Of a stretch of DNA of 64,000 nt, positions 1 to 13,838 are shown piece after piece (within the stretch, counting starts at the first letter, position 1; every line of letters begins with the position of its first letter). Location: assembly GCA_964017155.1 (NCBI GenBank), contig OZ024865.1:17430587-17494586 (forward strand), written 5' to 3'. A program made the position numbers and the translations under genes. The notes under the pieces were generated by a model. That model was given only the letters and a program-made list of their open reading frames with translations, was not told the DNA's origin and made no database searches. The stretch comes from Oasisia sp. SBJ-2009. Its lineage: Eukaryota; Annelida; Polychaeta; Sabellida; Siboglinidae.

Positions 1-426
1 AAATTCGTCGACCTTCGTATTCGCTATTTTATAAAATGACGGCCGTTAAAACGTATTCTGGCGTTAAATTTGGTCCGATAATGCCAATAATTATGATAGG
101 TGATAGCACATATAACACATATCTTGGTATTGTTGTTTAAGATCGTAACAGGTTTAGGTGCAGATCATATGGCTGCGAAGATGTCACGTGAACAAATAGA
201 GGAAACCGCGCTTCGCTTTGAATATTTGTTCTGTTATATGATATAAATGCCGAGTGTATTAATAATTACACACATATAATGCAAGATGTAGTGCAGATAA
301 TTCGTAGAGTTATGACAGCATTCTGCATGCTATTTCCACAAAAAGAGTATAGTTGTCATAGAATATCTGAATGGTCATAGTATATAAAGTGGCAGAACAG
401 CCTGGCCCTGTGACATCCAATGTACA
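1..426. other. non-coding, nothing recognised
   Basis: No exon, repeat or RNA gene is recognised. The stretch leads into the decayed coding copy that begins near 427. Confidence 0.5.
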
Positions 427-1495
427 ATGTCTGACGACAAATTGGAACAAATGCGTACTGTGTCAGGTGGACACACCGGACGTGCTTCGCTTCCCTGCTT
501 ATTCAAAATATGACGCAGAGGGGTTATAAACTATCACTGACAATATCAATGGGTTACTTGACAATATCAATACGGTTAGTTGCTTGCCTAAGACAATGTT
601 AAATGATAGTGTAGGCATTGAGGCAATTTTCCGGCAGCACAAAGCCAAATGGCACGACTCTCGTAAATTGCAATTCAACAAGATAACACATCAGCGAGCA
701 AAGAAGAGGAAATCTCACATTGACGACAATACAGTACAAGGAGACGGAAATGCGTCCACCGACGCATAGAGTCATCCAACTGAATTCCTGGGACGTGGCG
801 TTTCTCTGCATTGACAACAACAAGATAGAGTTCATTTTTGGCAACTAGTGCAGCAACCATTGCCACTGCAAAAACAAGTCGTCAGCACATATCACGCTGA
901 TGTCCCCCGATGCATGTAAGGCCTAGCTCCATGCACTCATGAAGAAGCAGACACATGAATCCTACTCCACCTGGAAGATGCTGTGAAGCAAGGGTATGAC
1001 AAGATACCCATTCGCACAGATGACACAGGTGTAGTAGTTCTTGAAGTGACATCAACCCAACGCCTCAACATCATCCAACTGTGGATTGCATTTGGTGCTC
1101 GGAAGAACTTCCGATATTTTCCGGCCCACGAGATGGCCAACACACTTGGTCCGGACAGTTGCGTTACTTTGCCAATGTCTCATGCCTTCACTGGCTGTGA
1201 CACGCTGTCATATTCGGAAAGGCAGGGTCAAATGGACTGCATTGGAGTGCCTATGACGAAGTCACATCAGCTTTCTGTGCTTTGGCTGCTACCTCGGAGA
1301 CCGTAGATAATTGGCTATGTCCACTGGAACGTTTGCTAGTCTTTCTGTACGACTGTGCTAGCACTAGGATTTGTTGTCAATGGAGCGAGAAAATAGTTCA
1401 CACAAAAAGGTAGAGCTATTGTCCTCCGACACAAGCAGTACTTATCCAGCACACAAAGCGGGCTACTCACCAAGCCGGTCACTGTTGGGTATGCA
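427..1495 (+). pseudogene. decayed copy of multicopy HAFTGCDT-motif family
   Basis: Homology is visible only by hopping between frames. In order: a CxxC start (NKCVLCQ) near 446; KAKWHDSRKLQFNK near 640-680; APCTHEEADT near 926-958; an ILLHLEDAVKQGYDKIPIRT segment; the diagnostic SHAFTGCDTLS near 1180-1210; YDEVTSAFCALAA; and a final LIQHTKRATHQAGHCW near 1448-1490. I recognise this order from a large family of roughly thousand-residue proteins repeated many times in cnidarian, mollusc and fish genomes, probably linked to mobile DNA; its function is unknown to me. Several in-frame stops (one near 526, one in the middle near 910-960) and at least two frameshifts, including one just after HAFTGCDT, make it non-functional. 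The longest open piece is 983-1306. Confidence 0.65.
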
Positions 1496-1533
1496 CCGGC
1501 GACGCAATTATTCTTGCGACACGACGCAATTAT

Positions 1534-1810
1534 TTGCTTCGTGACCAATTTCTATTTTTGACACGACGTAATAACTTTTGTCAACTTTTGTCACAACGCA
1601 ATTCGATTTGTGTCGTGTCGCTAAATGGCGTCACAACGCAATTCGATTTACGTCGTGTCAAAAATACGAGCTGGTCGAGCCTCTAAATGCTCGTCGTGCA
1701 TCAAGTCGACCAATCGCGGCACGTTTCCCCACAGTCGATGAATCGCATAGTTTTTGTTTGTTTCTTTACTGTACTTGTCATCGAATGCAACACGCTAATT
1801 TATGTTGATA
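1534..1810 (+). repeat. left terminal inverted repeat
   Basis: It runs from ttgcttcgtgacc inward through the motif gacacgacg, the block gcaattcgattt (present twice), then cgctaaatggcgtcacaacg, the stretch around ctcgtcgtgcatcaagtc, and gtcgatgaatcgca followed by tttgtttctttactgta. All of these recur in reverse complement at 4385-4707 in the same order. Confidence 0.75.
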
Positions 1811-4384
1811 AATATTTGAATAAGTGACTTTAAAATGGCATAACTTTGTTATATATAACTATTAAAGTTGTGTTTGCAGTATTTTGAAATTAAATGGAGT
1901 AATACATTGTCAATACTGAGGTTTTTTCATACTAATTAATTCAGTCAAATAGGTAATATTAGTTAAGTACTGCACCAAGTTAACAGGAGAAAACATTCTA
2001 ATTACAACCAGCTGAGTCCATAAATATGAAGATATTTATACATATGCGGTGTGCATAACCACATTGATTACGAGAATAAATATATATTAACTAGTCATGT
2101 AATAATAAATTAGTTAATAGGTGACAATTAGCAGGCAACCTTGACAGACAGAAACCTTTTGTAAAATTCCACAAAGTCCATGAATATGTTTCTAATATTA
2201 TATAAACATGAAATTTGTAAACCAAAAAACATTATGGTAAGATTATATATATAAATTAAACAAATATGTAATAACAAATCATTAATAATAAACTAATTAA
2301 TAAATCAATATATAATTATAGTCGTGGTTTGTATATACACATGAATAAAAGCCATCATGTCCATAATTATTAAGACATTTCCACATTAATTACGGTAGTA
2401 AATATACAATAGTTAGTAATTTCATAGTATCACTAACTTAATTAATAAGTTAATATTAGCTAATGTTAGCCTGCTAACTCGACTAGTGGTTATGTTTTGA
2501 TGAAAGCCTGCAGTAAATAATTATGAAATAAATATAAATTATGTAATGTTTAGAACCACGTGAAACATTATGATCAACCGTCAATGAATACATGTCATTA
2601 CAGCATAAATAATAAAGTTATTAATACAATTACTATTATCTAAATAACAAGCGTAACACATTAATGCTTGACAATGAAGCACAGTTGTCATACTTTACTT
2701 GTTTATGGGTGACCGTGTGTTTACAGGTTGAACACATGCTGCAGGCTCAATAGATACCAGTAATAAATTGTTATCGTTTCGTAATTTTCGGCATTTCAAC
2801 ATGAACTTGACGAAGTAATGTCTATAAATGTTCACAGTGTTTCGTCACCGACTCCAACGTCTCGTGTTCCAAACGCAAAACTGCTTTCTGGGTTACCCTC
2901 CATAAGGATAAAGTGCACGATGAAGAGGCTGGTTTACTCCACCTCACAATACTGTCTTTTTGCAATATTCACAATATTCTGCAAGACCTACACAGGAATG
3001 TTCATAATCCAGTGTGTCCCGTGTCGTACAGAAACCATCTAATTCCACTGTCTTGTAATTAAGTTGTAAAGTGATGTCTGTATTATTAATTTGTAAAGGT
3101 GTATTTTGTGTCACATTCAGCGAGATAAATTATGTGAAATTATTTAGTGTATGCAGATGATGCCTATGATATATGACGACTTTGTAGGCTTTGTTCAGGC
3201 AATACAATAATGCTGTGTTCTTGTCTATGGAAACTGTAGTGTACATGTAATGTTCACAGGGACTGCATCTTTAGACAGCGTATATATGTTGCTGTGTCAT
3301 CTTCAGCCAGATGAAGATTGTAATTATGCACACACATAATGTATGTAACTTTCAGGTGCGAGATTTCTGAAATATAACAATTCAAAGTGCATGTAATAAC
3401 TACAATAATTAATAAAACCCATTATGTCAGAATTATTGTATATCCATCCCAAGTATTTAAATAAATAAACTAGAAATAACAAATACACAATTCTTAGTAA
3501 TGTTTACATTTCTAGAAGTAATTGCATTATTATTAATTATAATCAGGAATAGTTGTAGTGATATTTTACTCACAACAATGTCATAAAACAGGATAAGAAT
3601 AAATAAATTGCACATGAACAATAATCAAAATATAAATAACACAAATAATAATAAATACAAGCGGATGACAGTCAATTTTGAAAACAGTTAGCAATGCCTA
3701 ACTGGGCTTGGGCCAAGGCATAGTCATTGCCAAGGGCAGGTATAAACCGACAGCACAGAATGGCAGACCGGTAAAATGATCGGCTGCTGTTTCGGTGTTA
3801 ACGAGCGGCTGAACGAGCTAGTACAACATAGTGCACCACAGACAACTAGCTTGAGATAAAACAATTAGTATGAGTATTTAAACATTACATATTATTCAAA
3901 TCCATGAACGTATGGCAATATTGGTTGAAACTTGCGTCACTTGCCCAAGAAAAAACTTAGCTTTGCCTACGGTATTGTTAACGCCATTTACCCATTACGC
4001 CGGCACACCGATGCATATTATAGGTCATGTACGATGAAAATAGAATTAAATAAACCATTTAGAACTACACTGGAGATAGCCACAACAGTTACCAAACTAG
4101 GTACAAGCATCGTATAAAATTTTCACTATTATTGAATTAAACAGTTTTATTCACCATAAGAATCCTCTCGATATTCGGAACTCCATCGCAGTGGCTCACA
4201 CACCCGAAGTGGGGAGTACCTCTTTTGCGCTCGTGACCTTTGCAGCCGACTTCCGTGCTTGCGGAAGCGCCGCGAGCGGCGGAGACAGCAGTCCAGTGCA
4301 TATAAGTCCGTGGTTTCTACATCCACTCCAGAGGAAACGTTGCATTATAAACGATTTCAGATAACGTGTACTGGTATTTAAAAG

Positions 4385-4707
4385 ACATAAACATTATTTA
4401 TGAAACAAAATAGCGTGTTATATTCGATGACACGTACAGTAAAGAAACAAATAAAAACTGCGATTCATCGACTCTGGCCGAAACGTGCCGCGATTGGTTG
4501 ACTTGATGCACGACGAGCATCTAGAGGCTTGACCAGCTCGTATTTTTGACACGACGCAATTATTTTGGTCGAGGCCAACTCGTATTTTTTACACGACGTA
4601 AATCGAATATTTAGTTGTGACGCCATTTAGCGACACGACACAATTCGAATTGCGTTGTGACTAAAGTTAATACTTCGTGTCAAGAATATCAATTAGTCAC
4701 GACGCAA
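4385..4707 (-). repeat. right terminal inverted repeat
   Basis: This is the reverse complement of 1534-1810. It is longer because of an internal tandem duplication of about 45-50 bp: the segment ending in aaaaatacgag appears twice (4540-4600). Divergence from the left arm is modest, with scattered substitutions and small indels. Confidence 0.75.
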
Positions 4708-4725
4708 GGAAAAATGGGCTTCCAC

Positions 4726-4813
4726 AAATCCACGCTAGTCGCTAGAGGCGCTTATAGTTATACGCTGATACCTTAGTTGCGTCTCAGCGACCTCCAGCGA
4801 CTAACGTGAATTT
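4726..4813. repeat. inverted repeat, about 25-bp arms
   Basis: The arm at 4726-4752 (core cacgctagtcgctagaggcg) pairs with 4785-4813 read in reverse (cacgttagtcgctggaggtc), around a spacer of roughly 32 bp. It lies just outside the right TIR of the preceding element. It may be a separate small fold or the remnant of another element. Confidence 0.6.
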
Positions 4814-5029
4814 GTTTACATGTTTTGCTGAACGCTTGTTTAAAAATTAATCATCCTCAATTAGCTATTGACCGTGCAGGCGCGTAGCCAGCGACAGTTT
4901 GTATGTGGGCATCAGAGAGCTTTGTGGGCATACCGTATGTGTGATCAATAAACAGAACAGCGTGCCAATGTGTGGTCGATAGACAGAACAGCCAAAACAA
5001 CGCCATTTTGGCACTGAATTCAATCGAAC

Positions 5030-5350
5030 GTCCCGAGACGTTTCATCGACTGTAAATGTACATTAATGTAGATATTATGCTTTCATATTGACGGACATAA
5101 TATACGATATCAATATTTAACTATGTGCGAAGACGTAGCAGTCTCGTGTGATGCATACGGTAAGCTATAGATGATTTTAAACATCCTTTCCCGCATCAAG
5201 CCAGCAAACCTGTCGTCCTACCACCAGTCGACGTTCCATCTGCTGTAAAGATACATTAATGTACATATTATGCCTTCATATTAACGGACATATCAGACTA
5301 CATCCATATTTAGCTATGTGTGAGGCTTCGAAGTCATGCGAATCCAACAG
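5030..5350 (+). repeat. diverged direct duplication, about 190-bp spacing
   Basis: Segments near 5048-5135 and 5238-5325 share tacattaatgta, atattatgc, ttcatatt, acggacat, and tatttaactatgtg or tatttagctatgtg in the same order. Differences between the copies are numerous, so the duplication is old. No coding potential is seen here. Confidence 0.6.
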
Positions 5351-6687
5351 CTGATTGTAGGATGATTTAAACAAGCGTTCTGCAAAATCTTCCGCACACG
5401 GAGCCGCATTTTACATACGTCAAGAATACGTAAAAAACGGCACACAGACCGTAGTTGCGTCAGAGCGCCTTCTGTCGGATTAGTTATTGTGGTACCTCAT
5501 TGCGTCGCGAGGCTATTCCGCCTTTATGACGGGCCGGTGCTTCCATCGTTGGGCACAGACGACGATCGCGACTGCGGATCTTCCATCTCCAAGTGAATAG
5601 GGGTGGAACAGGAATGATAATGACGGCTGGAAAATATGCAGGAAAACTCTTTCTGAAGCGACACAAGCTTGTCGTGAACTGCTACGCTGTTGCTGCAATA
5701 AAGGTTGCGTAGGACTATGCAAGTGCCTCAAGGGAGGACTTAAATGCACACCTCTTTGCCATTGTGGTGGACTGCGTGCTCGTAGCCAATGTGTGACACG
5801 GTAAACTTCAGGACGTGTAGTAACTAGGAACTGTTTCATGTTGTATATGACGATTTGGTCATGGACAATGTGTAAACACTTATCGCGTGATACATACACG
5901 TGTGTTACATGTGTATTGAAGTGTCACACCGACGCAGTGGGTTTGTGCTGTGGAATGTGTCTGCTGACATGTCATAAAACAATGATGCTGCCATTATTAT
6001 ATTAATAAACAATCAGTTAAACATGCAAATCGTTTTGAAGGTACCATAAACGTTCATAAATAGCAAGAAGGGAGCAATCTGTGATACTCCTCTCTAGAGT
6101 ATAGCCTAGCTGGTAAAATAACGTTTGATGGTATTACAGAAGACAACCGCCATTTTAGTCGCCATCATGAAAACGAACGATACGAAAGTCCGACAATATC
6201 AAAAGCAGCATATTTTAGAATAGCATGGCGTAAAACCTTAATGTTGACACCAACTGTCTCTCTAGGTATTCTTAAGATTCGGGGACAATTGGACTTGAAA
6301 GGCGCCATCTTTAACAATGGCGGATGTTGAAGTTGGAGAAGGTCATACGTAAAACAATGGAAATCGCTACCTTGAAAAACTTAAATTTAGCTACAAATGC
6401 AGCGGTTCTGACTGAAATATGATATGGAAAAAATTCGTTTTAACGGCCGTCATTTGAAAACATTGCAGACACGAAAGTCAACGAAGTTCAAATGCAAAAT
6501 GTTTCACAACACTGAATTATGTTATTCTATTATTTTTGGGGAGATAATTTAATAGATTTATATATCATTCAAAATTCATTGATATTTTAGCATATGACTT
6601 TTTAGTTAATGCCTATTTATATGCATATGACCAACTACAATATTGGTTGCAGATAACTGTACTGCAATATGTACTAACTGCTTTCAG
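5351..6687. other. non-coding; upstream flank or intron of Ig gene
   Basis: No signal-peptide exon or further Ig exon was recognised. Open frames on the minus strand (up to 128 codons at 5513-5899) resemble nothing known and have no supporting splice or composition signal. The Ig exon at 6688 begins in phase 1, so at least one upstream coding exon must exist, either here unseen or outside the window. Confidence 0.45.
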
Positions 6688-7032
6688 AATTTAATCCAAC
6701 ATGTAAAAGCAACACGACTAAAAACAACGAGGCAGTAGAAGGCGAGTATATTGAGTACAGCTGTGAGCGGATATACAAGGCGAATCTGACCGCAAAGATG
6801 CGATGGAAGGATGTAAGCAGTGGGGAAGATATAAACGCTAAGGACGAGTCAAGCAAGGGGACAGTCAAGTTCAGTATTGTTGTGGAGATAAAACCATCTC
6901 ACAATGGAGACAGCTTCACATGCCAGACATACTTTGACAAGCCACAGTCTCGACACAATCATGCGGACAACATACCCATCAACAACAATGCATTCAATGA
7001 AACGTTCACGTTTCCAAAACTGACTGTCTATT
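6688..7032 (+). CDS. Ig-like domain exon 1
   Basis: The exon follows ctttcag and is followed by gtgagt; it is 345 bp and phase 1-1. The open frame encodes one Ig-like domain: the first core cysteine in EYIEYSCE, the tryptophan in KMRWKDV, and the second cysteine in the typical DSFTCQT context after [12 protein letters not shown], ending in FTFPKLTVY. An extra N-terminal cysteine (NPTCKS) and several N-x-T/S sites (NTT, NLT, NET) suggest an extracellular glycoprotein. The frame is uninterrupted. Confidence 0.8.
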
Positions 7033-7737
7033 GTGAGTATTGAGTATATTTTTTGTTGCCAGTTTCTGGCAATACCTTTAGCTGCTGTTATCTGTGTAGT
7101 ATGCCTGTAGAGGCCAGACTTCAGAAAAGCATCATTGAAGCTGGACATTTCTAGCCTTCTGTTGTTGATGGGGAGCTTTGAGTGATTGCTTCTGGCAGCT
7201 GTGGCAGGTCTATATCAATAACCCAGTAGCTCCCTGTTAAACTGGATAGTTGCATTGAGCTATCTCTTCAAAACTACTGAATTCCTAGCAATGCAAGTGG
7301 TGTTTTTAGCTTTAATTACCGTTAGAGCCATGTGACCGTAGTATCGACGGGTTAAATATATATTATTATATGTAAGTGATAAACATAGAAAATTATTATT
7401 CTGGACAACAATAGAATGAACATTGAAGCACTGTGTTGATATTGTCTGCTGCATTCAGACAGTGTGGATGTGTTTCTGGTCATCTCACATGAATAACGGA
7501 ATAATCAGAGGAAATGCCAATAAGGTGATTACGGTGAAGATACTGGGAATTGATTGTGATTCACCAAAACATATTTCATTCATAATTACCAAATATGTTT
7601 CAAAGGGATCTTGGCTGAATAAATTTTTGTAAAGCTATCACATGCCACCCCGTCTGTCATAAAGTATTACGTATTAAATGTATCAATCATAATAGTTGCT
7701 GCAACAAATAATAGTGGATACGCTCTATTCACACACA

Positions 7738-7829
<92 letters not shown>

Positions 7830-7847
7830 CACACGCACTTATGTGTG

Positions 7848-7879
<32 letters not shown>

Positions 7880-10800
7880 TACGTACGTGCGTGCGTGCGT
7901 GCCTGCGCGTGTGTATAACCCTTTTATTGACAGTTGTTAATTTCGTTGCATAACCGTGTATATACGAGAATGTAGAGTGCATTTAATGGGGTTTTTGGTG
8001 ACTGAATGCTTGGATTTTCTTATATACCCAAATATTCAAGTCGTATTACTGTTTGTTTTCAGACGGGCCACATGCACTCGCGGTGAGGTGTAATGGTGAT
8101 GTAATTACCAATGGACGAAACATCTTCCTTGGAGAGCGAATGACTGTCACTGCTGACAGCAACCCGGGAAAAAGAAACTACACGTGGGAAAATACTACCT
8201 CAAACGAAATCATAGCAACAGGAGATTCCATCGCAGTAACTGAACAAATGGTCGGAAACCAGTCATTCAAAGCCGTGGTGTGCAACACCATCCCTCTTCC
8301 ATCCCCACACACTGTCTGCAGCGACTTCTCACTGAATGTTGTAGTCATAGGTAAGTGTGTTTCCATAATAGTTATAGTTTTAGGTGAATCAGAATGTTCC
8401 GAGCATTGTAAGACCTTCAATGTGGAAAGGTTTCAAAGCTTATTAACACAACCATCACCTAATGTTTTCTTCAATATTGGGAAATACATTGACATTGTCC
8501 GGAAATCAATACACTGCACAACATTCAGTATTTGCTGTTGTATGTATATAATACCTTTTCTTTTGTAAACGTCCATCTACATACATTTTGCACCCTGGCA
8601 GTATTGGATCAAATTTCATAGCATATCTGTTGTGTTTCAGTCAATGTTTTTGGACGTTTCTTAATGTCCAGGTAGTTTTAAGTGTAAACAGCATTGTTTT
8701 TATATATAATTTGGCATTCTAATTTGATGCAATTTATCTTTTTAATTCCAATGATGTTGTGTATTTTTGCTATGTATTTATAACTCCACGTCGATTTTGT
8801 GTTTCCTTTCAATTACAAATCTGATGGTGGGGTTCGACGTTTTACTCACAGTTTCGTTTTATTGAAGCAGAATTTTGGAGGTAGATTTGTTAGAATTAGT
8901 CTGCCCAAATAAATAATACTGCAGTATGCTTATATTAGAGTTTTTTTTAGAAACAGAACATTTCTTTGCAATACTATTTATCATGTGGAGTTGGCTAATA
9001 CATCTAAATATCGTAATGTTCGAACGAAAACCATATGTCACAAACAATGAACAAAATTATATTGTGCACTCGAGTAAGACTTGCCCTTACCTGTTATTTT
9101 TTATTTGTTAAGAATTCATTAATGCAGTTTGTTATGGTAATCACGATAACATAACAGTAATTATTAAACAACCAAGAAGTAGTGTTAATTCAGTTATTTT
9201 ATACGTAAAGTAGATTTAGTTTGATAACATTACAACTGAAGCATTTTGCCAAACATCACGACTTAGCTAGTAAACATTGCCATACACTCCCTGTACTATT
9301 GCGAAAACTTCGTTGTTTTGAAGCTTGCCAGGATTCTGCTTGGCTTTTGTTACATTTTTTTTTTTCGCTTGCTTTACTATTGCCGTATTTGTTCGCTGCC
9401 CGCAAACATCAGCACCTGAATAAGAGAGGACATCGGTGGTAGCATTGTCGATGCACTAGTGCGGACGCCTTTAGATGCTTACGGTGTCGCATTGATTTAG
9501 TTCCTTTCAGCGACCACGACTACACTAACCAGAACAACATCCGCCACTACGGTGCCTCACTCTGGTATGAGCACCACCACCCCAACCGCCGATGGTATCT
9601 ACTCAGCGTGCACAAAAACGTTGTATCGATGTTGTTTCGATGTCGATTACGACATCGAAACAACATCAAAAAGAAACTGCGAAGGAAAGTTGGATCGACG
9701 GCATTTGTCGTTTCGAGTCGGGAACCGACGTCGACCTAACTATATATATTTACAAATGTACTGTTTCCATCATGTTCTGTTTGTTTTCTATATTATTTTT
9801 CAATAAGAGTTACATATAATGACAATTATATTACAATAATACACGTTAATTATAAGCAGTGAACAATAATCACGAAACAAACGCCATATATAGTTATAAT
9901 TTATTAATTTTTGGGGATATCTTGGTGGAATATATTTTGAGTTGATAAGTATATCATTTTGAGAAAACAAATGACAAATGTTGATAAGTAACTGATTCCT
10001 GCTAAACTATATGAAACATTTTATATATTTGTATTGTTTACTTTAATATGTTTTGTCTTAGATAGGCTATAACTTAGACCAAAAACAGTTACATTAACTA
10101 TGAAATCAAATAACACCTCTTACATGCATAGCATTGAACGTGAATTTGTTCGATAAGTCATATAATAAATGTCATCGTTTTAGTTGGACATACAAAATAA
10201 AACATTACTATTCATCACGTGATATATATATACGTTGTACGTTGTAATACCTAACCCTTTAATTGTATACTATTTCCGTTCTCTAGTGTCTCTTCAGGAA
10301 ACCAACCCCTTTCTTTGACGGTTTTGCTCGTTTGCCTAGCCCATATCTATTTCACTAATTAACTAATAGTACATAGGGGTTTCAGACTCCCTCGATGTTG
10401 CTTTTGCCAGCCATGATGTCGCGTTCCACCGATCCTTGAATTATACTGGCCCGCCTGCTTGTGTTTCAGGATGAACCGCTAAATTAAACACCCATATCGT
10501 GTGTGCGTGAGAGCTTGATCCTAATCACCTGCCAAATTACGCTTAATGTAGGTTGGCTAGGCAAATCACTGACCCGATAATCTGCGAAATTATGTACCAA
10601 TGTCTCAATTACCGTGGCGGAGATGTATTCTAATCAACTGCCAAAATACGGTTAATGGCTAAGCAATCACTAACCCGCTAGTCCACGAATTTAGACATCC
10701 GTATCGGAAAGTTCAAATTATATGACGATGTAAATTAGAAAAACAACCGCGATAAAAGACACACGAAACACAGAGAGTTGACAACTTTCCCAGACAAATT

Positions 10801-13340
10801 TTTCACCCGCTGTAGAATAACAGTGGTGGCGAGTTGTCGATGTCTAATGATAATGTCAAACAAGGCACGTTTAAAAGCACGATCATCCAAACTTTTCGCG
10901 GGGAAGGGTTTCCGGAAATGACCTAAGCCAACAGCTAAACTGCGCGCGCGTCTATGATGCGGGTCCGTGTCGGTGCGAGTGTGCGTGTGCAAATATCAAC
11001 GATTCATATCAAATATCAAAAATTCACGGGAAATTACGTTTCTGTCACTTAATGGAGCATACTGAACACGGCTCGGCTCGTCCGGCGTTGTTTGGGAACT
11101 GCTTAATTGCATTTGAGATAATGTCGCAATCATGAAAAAGGATTGAACCAGGAGGATGCGGAGTTTATTTACTCGGAGATAGCCGAATTAGTGAATCACC
11201 CTTTAGATAATGTCACCATAATAACTCAACGAACGTAATCATTGTTAGAATGAATTACCGTGATTGCCACCCACAACGACCAGACTTTGAAACACGTCGG
11301 TTTTGGTCGTCGACGTGATTTCAACGTCCTGACAACGTCGAAGTCTGACATCCTCACAACGGCGATGAAATTACGTTTTAATGATGTAATTTATTGATGT
11401 ACTCATACTTCAGGAAAAGAACAACTAAATTTAAAAAGGCAATTTCTGATATAGCGCAGTATCCAGTCCTCGTGACTGTTCAAAGCGCTTTACACTTTAC
11501 TTTCCTGACAGATCTGTTCACTCATACACCATTTCGGCTTCTCTGAGAAGCATCCAGCCATATGCTACAATTAATGCATGAAGGCTGTTCGTACACATAT
11601 CCACCACTGTCCATAGTCATGTACTCTTTTATATACCTGAGTGAACTGGAGGAATATAGAGTGAAAACACTTGCCGAAGGTTTTACACCGCAGCACAGGA
11701 TTCGAACTCTGGTTCTCGTAGTCGAGAGTCCGAAGCTTTACCCCTGAGCCATTGCGCTCTACAAACGTAAAGTAAGTAAAGGTATGGCATAACAACCGGG
11801 GTTTGAGCCCAGTACTACATCAAATTGTATTTCAAATATAGATACGATTTCTTTATTAAAAAAGGTTTAGCAATACACTGTATTCAAAATGCTGTATCAG
11901 CTGTAGAGTGTGCGAATTATTGACAATTTGTATTCCACGTTATTGCATCAAACAGTGTCAAATGCGCATTTTCAAGTAAATCAAACATTATGACACTGAA
12001 TTTGGTGTGTGGTTTGTATTTACCTAAATATGAACATTAGTTGCATTAATAATGAGAAAATGTCCAGTTCAAAAATCAGTGAAACTCTCATCATTCACCA
12101 GATGTGATCTTACGTGTAGTTGACATACATTAGTTCTTCAGCATTTAGATTTAGCCAATTAAATTAGCAAATTCTAGTAATTATTACCCAAACCTACCTG
12201 GATTAACGTGTCAGAGGAATAATGTCTATATCTGGTCATTCTAGTGTCTGTAATGGTCAAATATCCAGCTAGTCTGCCAAAGTGGTCATTGAAAGGTGCC
12301 CATGCCGGCGGTTGGAAATGCCCCATTAAGTTCTTAATGACTGCATTCTCTGTAGATGTTGCAGATGCTCAGTGCAACTAATAGTTTTACTTTCCAAGTC
12401 GGTACCCATTGTTCTTCCGGCACAAAATATAAAAATTTACCTTCAAATATGTATACAGTTTATGAAATAAAAATTGTGATTTTGATGGATTGTATTGTCT
12501 ACATTGTAGAGTTTACATGTGCGTACTGCTTTTCTATATGTCGGTTACCTAATTCTATGTTAACTAGATTCCTTTCAAGAATCTTTCTGTACATAGCTGT
12601 TTGCATTATGAATTATATGTATGTGTATTTTTCCATTTAGGTGATAGCCCTGGGTCTACCACAGCTGATGGTAAATGCATGTACTGAGCTTGTTTCTGTT
12701 TCGCATGTGTTGATATGTGCACATTTGTCACATAATAATTGCACTCTATGCAAACCTAAAACCTAGCTCTGGTTGGATTACTGAACCGACATATAGAAAA
12801 GCATCAACACATTCCAGTATGCACATGTAAACTCTACAATGTAGACATAACAAAACCGATCAAAATCACAATATGTATTTCATAAACTTTACACTAAGAT
12901 ATTTGAAAGTAAATGTTAATATACATCTTCCCCCAGAATAGCAATGGGTACCGACATGGGAAGTACAACTATTAGAAGCACTGAGCTTCTGCAGCATTTA
13001 TAGCATTTACCGAGAATACAGTCATTAAGAACTTAATGGGGCATTTCCTAATGCCCATCAGGAGCACATTTCAATAACCAGTTCATCAGCTGGACATTTG
13101 ACCATTACAGACACTTGAGTAACCAGACGTAGCCATTATTCCTCTGATGACACTTCAAACCAGATCGGCTTGAGTAGTAATTATTAAATTTTACTAATTT
13201 AATTGGCCAAAGCTGAATGCTGAATAATAAATTGATATCAGTAAAATGTAACATCTGCTCGCTTAATATCTGGTGACTGATGAAAGCTTCCCTGATTTTT
13301 CGAACGAGATATTTTCTCATTAACTTGTTTTAATAACGAA

Positions 13341-13411
<71 letters not shown>

Positions 13412-13758
13412 CCATTTAGGTGATAGCCCTGGGTCTACCACAGCTGATGGTAAATGCATGTACTGAGCTTGTTTCTGTTTCGCATGTGTTGATATGTGCA
13501 CATTTGTCACATAATAATTGCACTCTATGCAAACCTAAAACCTAGCTCTGGTTGATTGTTTCCCCACACATTTTCTGAAAGATGACATACTTCAGGAAGA
13601 AGGACTAATATTGAACAGTAAAGGTCTGGCTTAACAACCGGGTTTTGAGCCCAGTAGTACATTATATTTTATTTCATATATATATATATATATATATACA
13701 ACCGGGTTTTGAGCCCAGTAGTACATTATATTTTATTTCATATATATATATATACGAA

Positions 13759-13838
<80 letters not shown>

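Larger units (their letters stand above)
1534..4707. mobile_element. non-autonomous element with long terminal inverted repeats
   Basis: The two ends are imperfect reverse complements over roughly 280-320 bp (see the two repeat entries). Between them lie about 2.5 kb of AT-rich DNA with no recognisable transposase; the largest open frames inside are only 60-75 codons and resemble nothing I know. Long TIRs with simple internal sub-repeats and no gene fit a foldback-like or MITE-type passenger of a DNA transposon. I could not fix a target-site duplication, so the outer ends are approximate. It sits directly downstream of the decayed HAFTGCDT copy, whose 3' end it may have truncated. Confidence 0.7.

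Noticed and set aside
7696..7953. 85-codon open frame of His-Ala-Arg-Thr repeats
   Set aside because: It is the reading of the tetranucleotide microsatellite and has no independent support.
11690..11765. possible tRNA gene on the minus strand
   Set aside because: A and B box-like stretches are present, but the anticodon arm does not fold properly and a SINE body follows.
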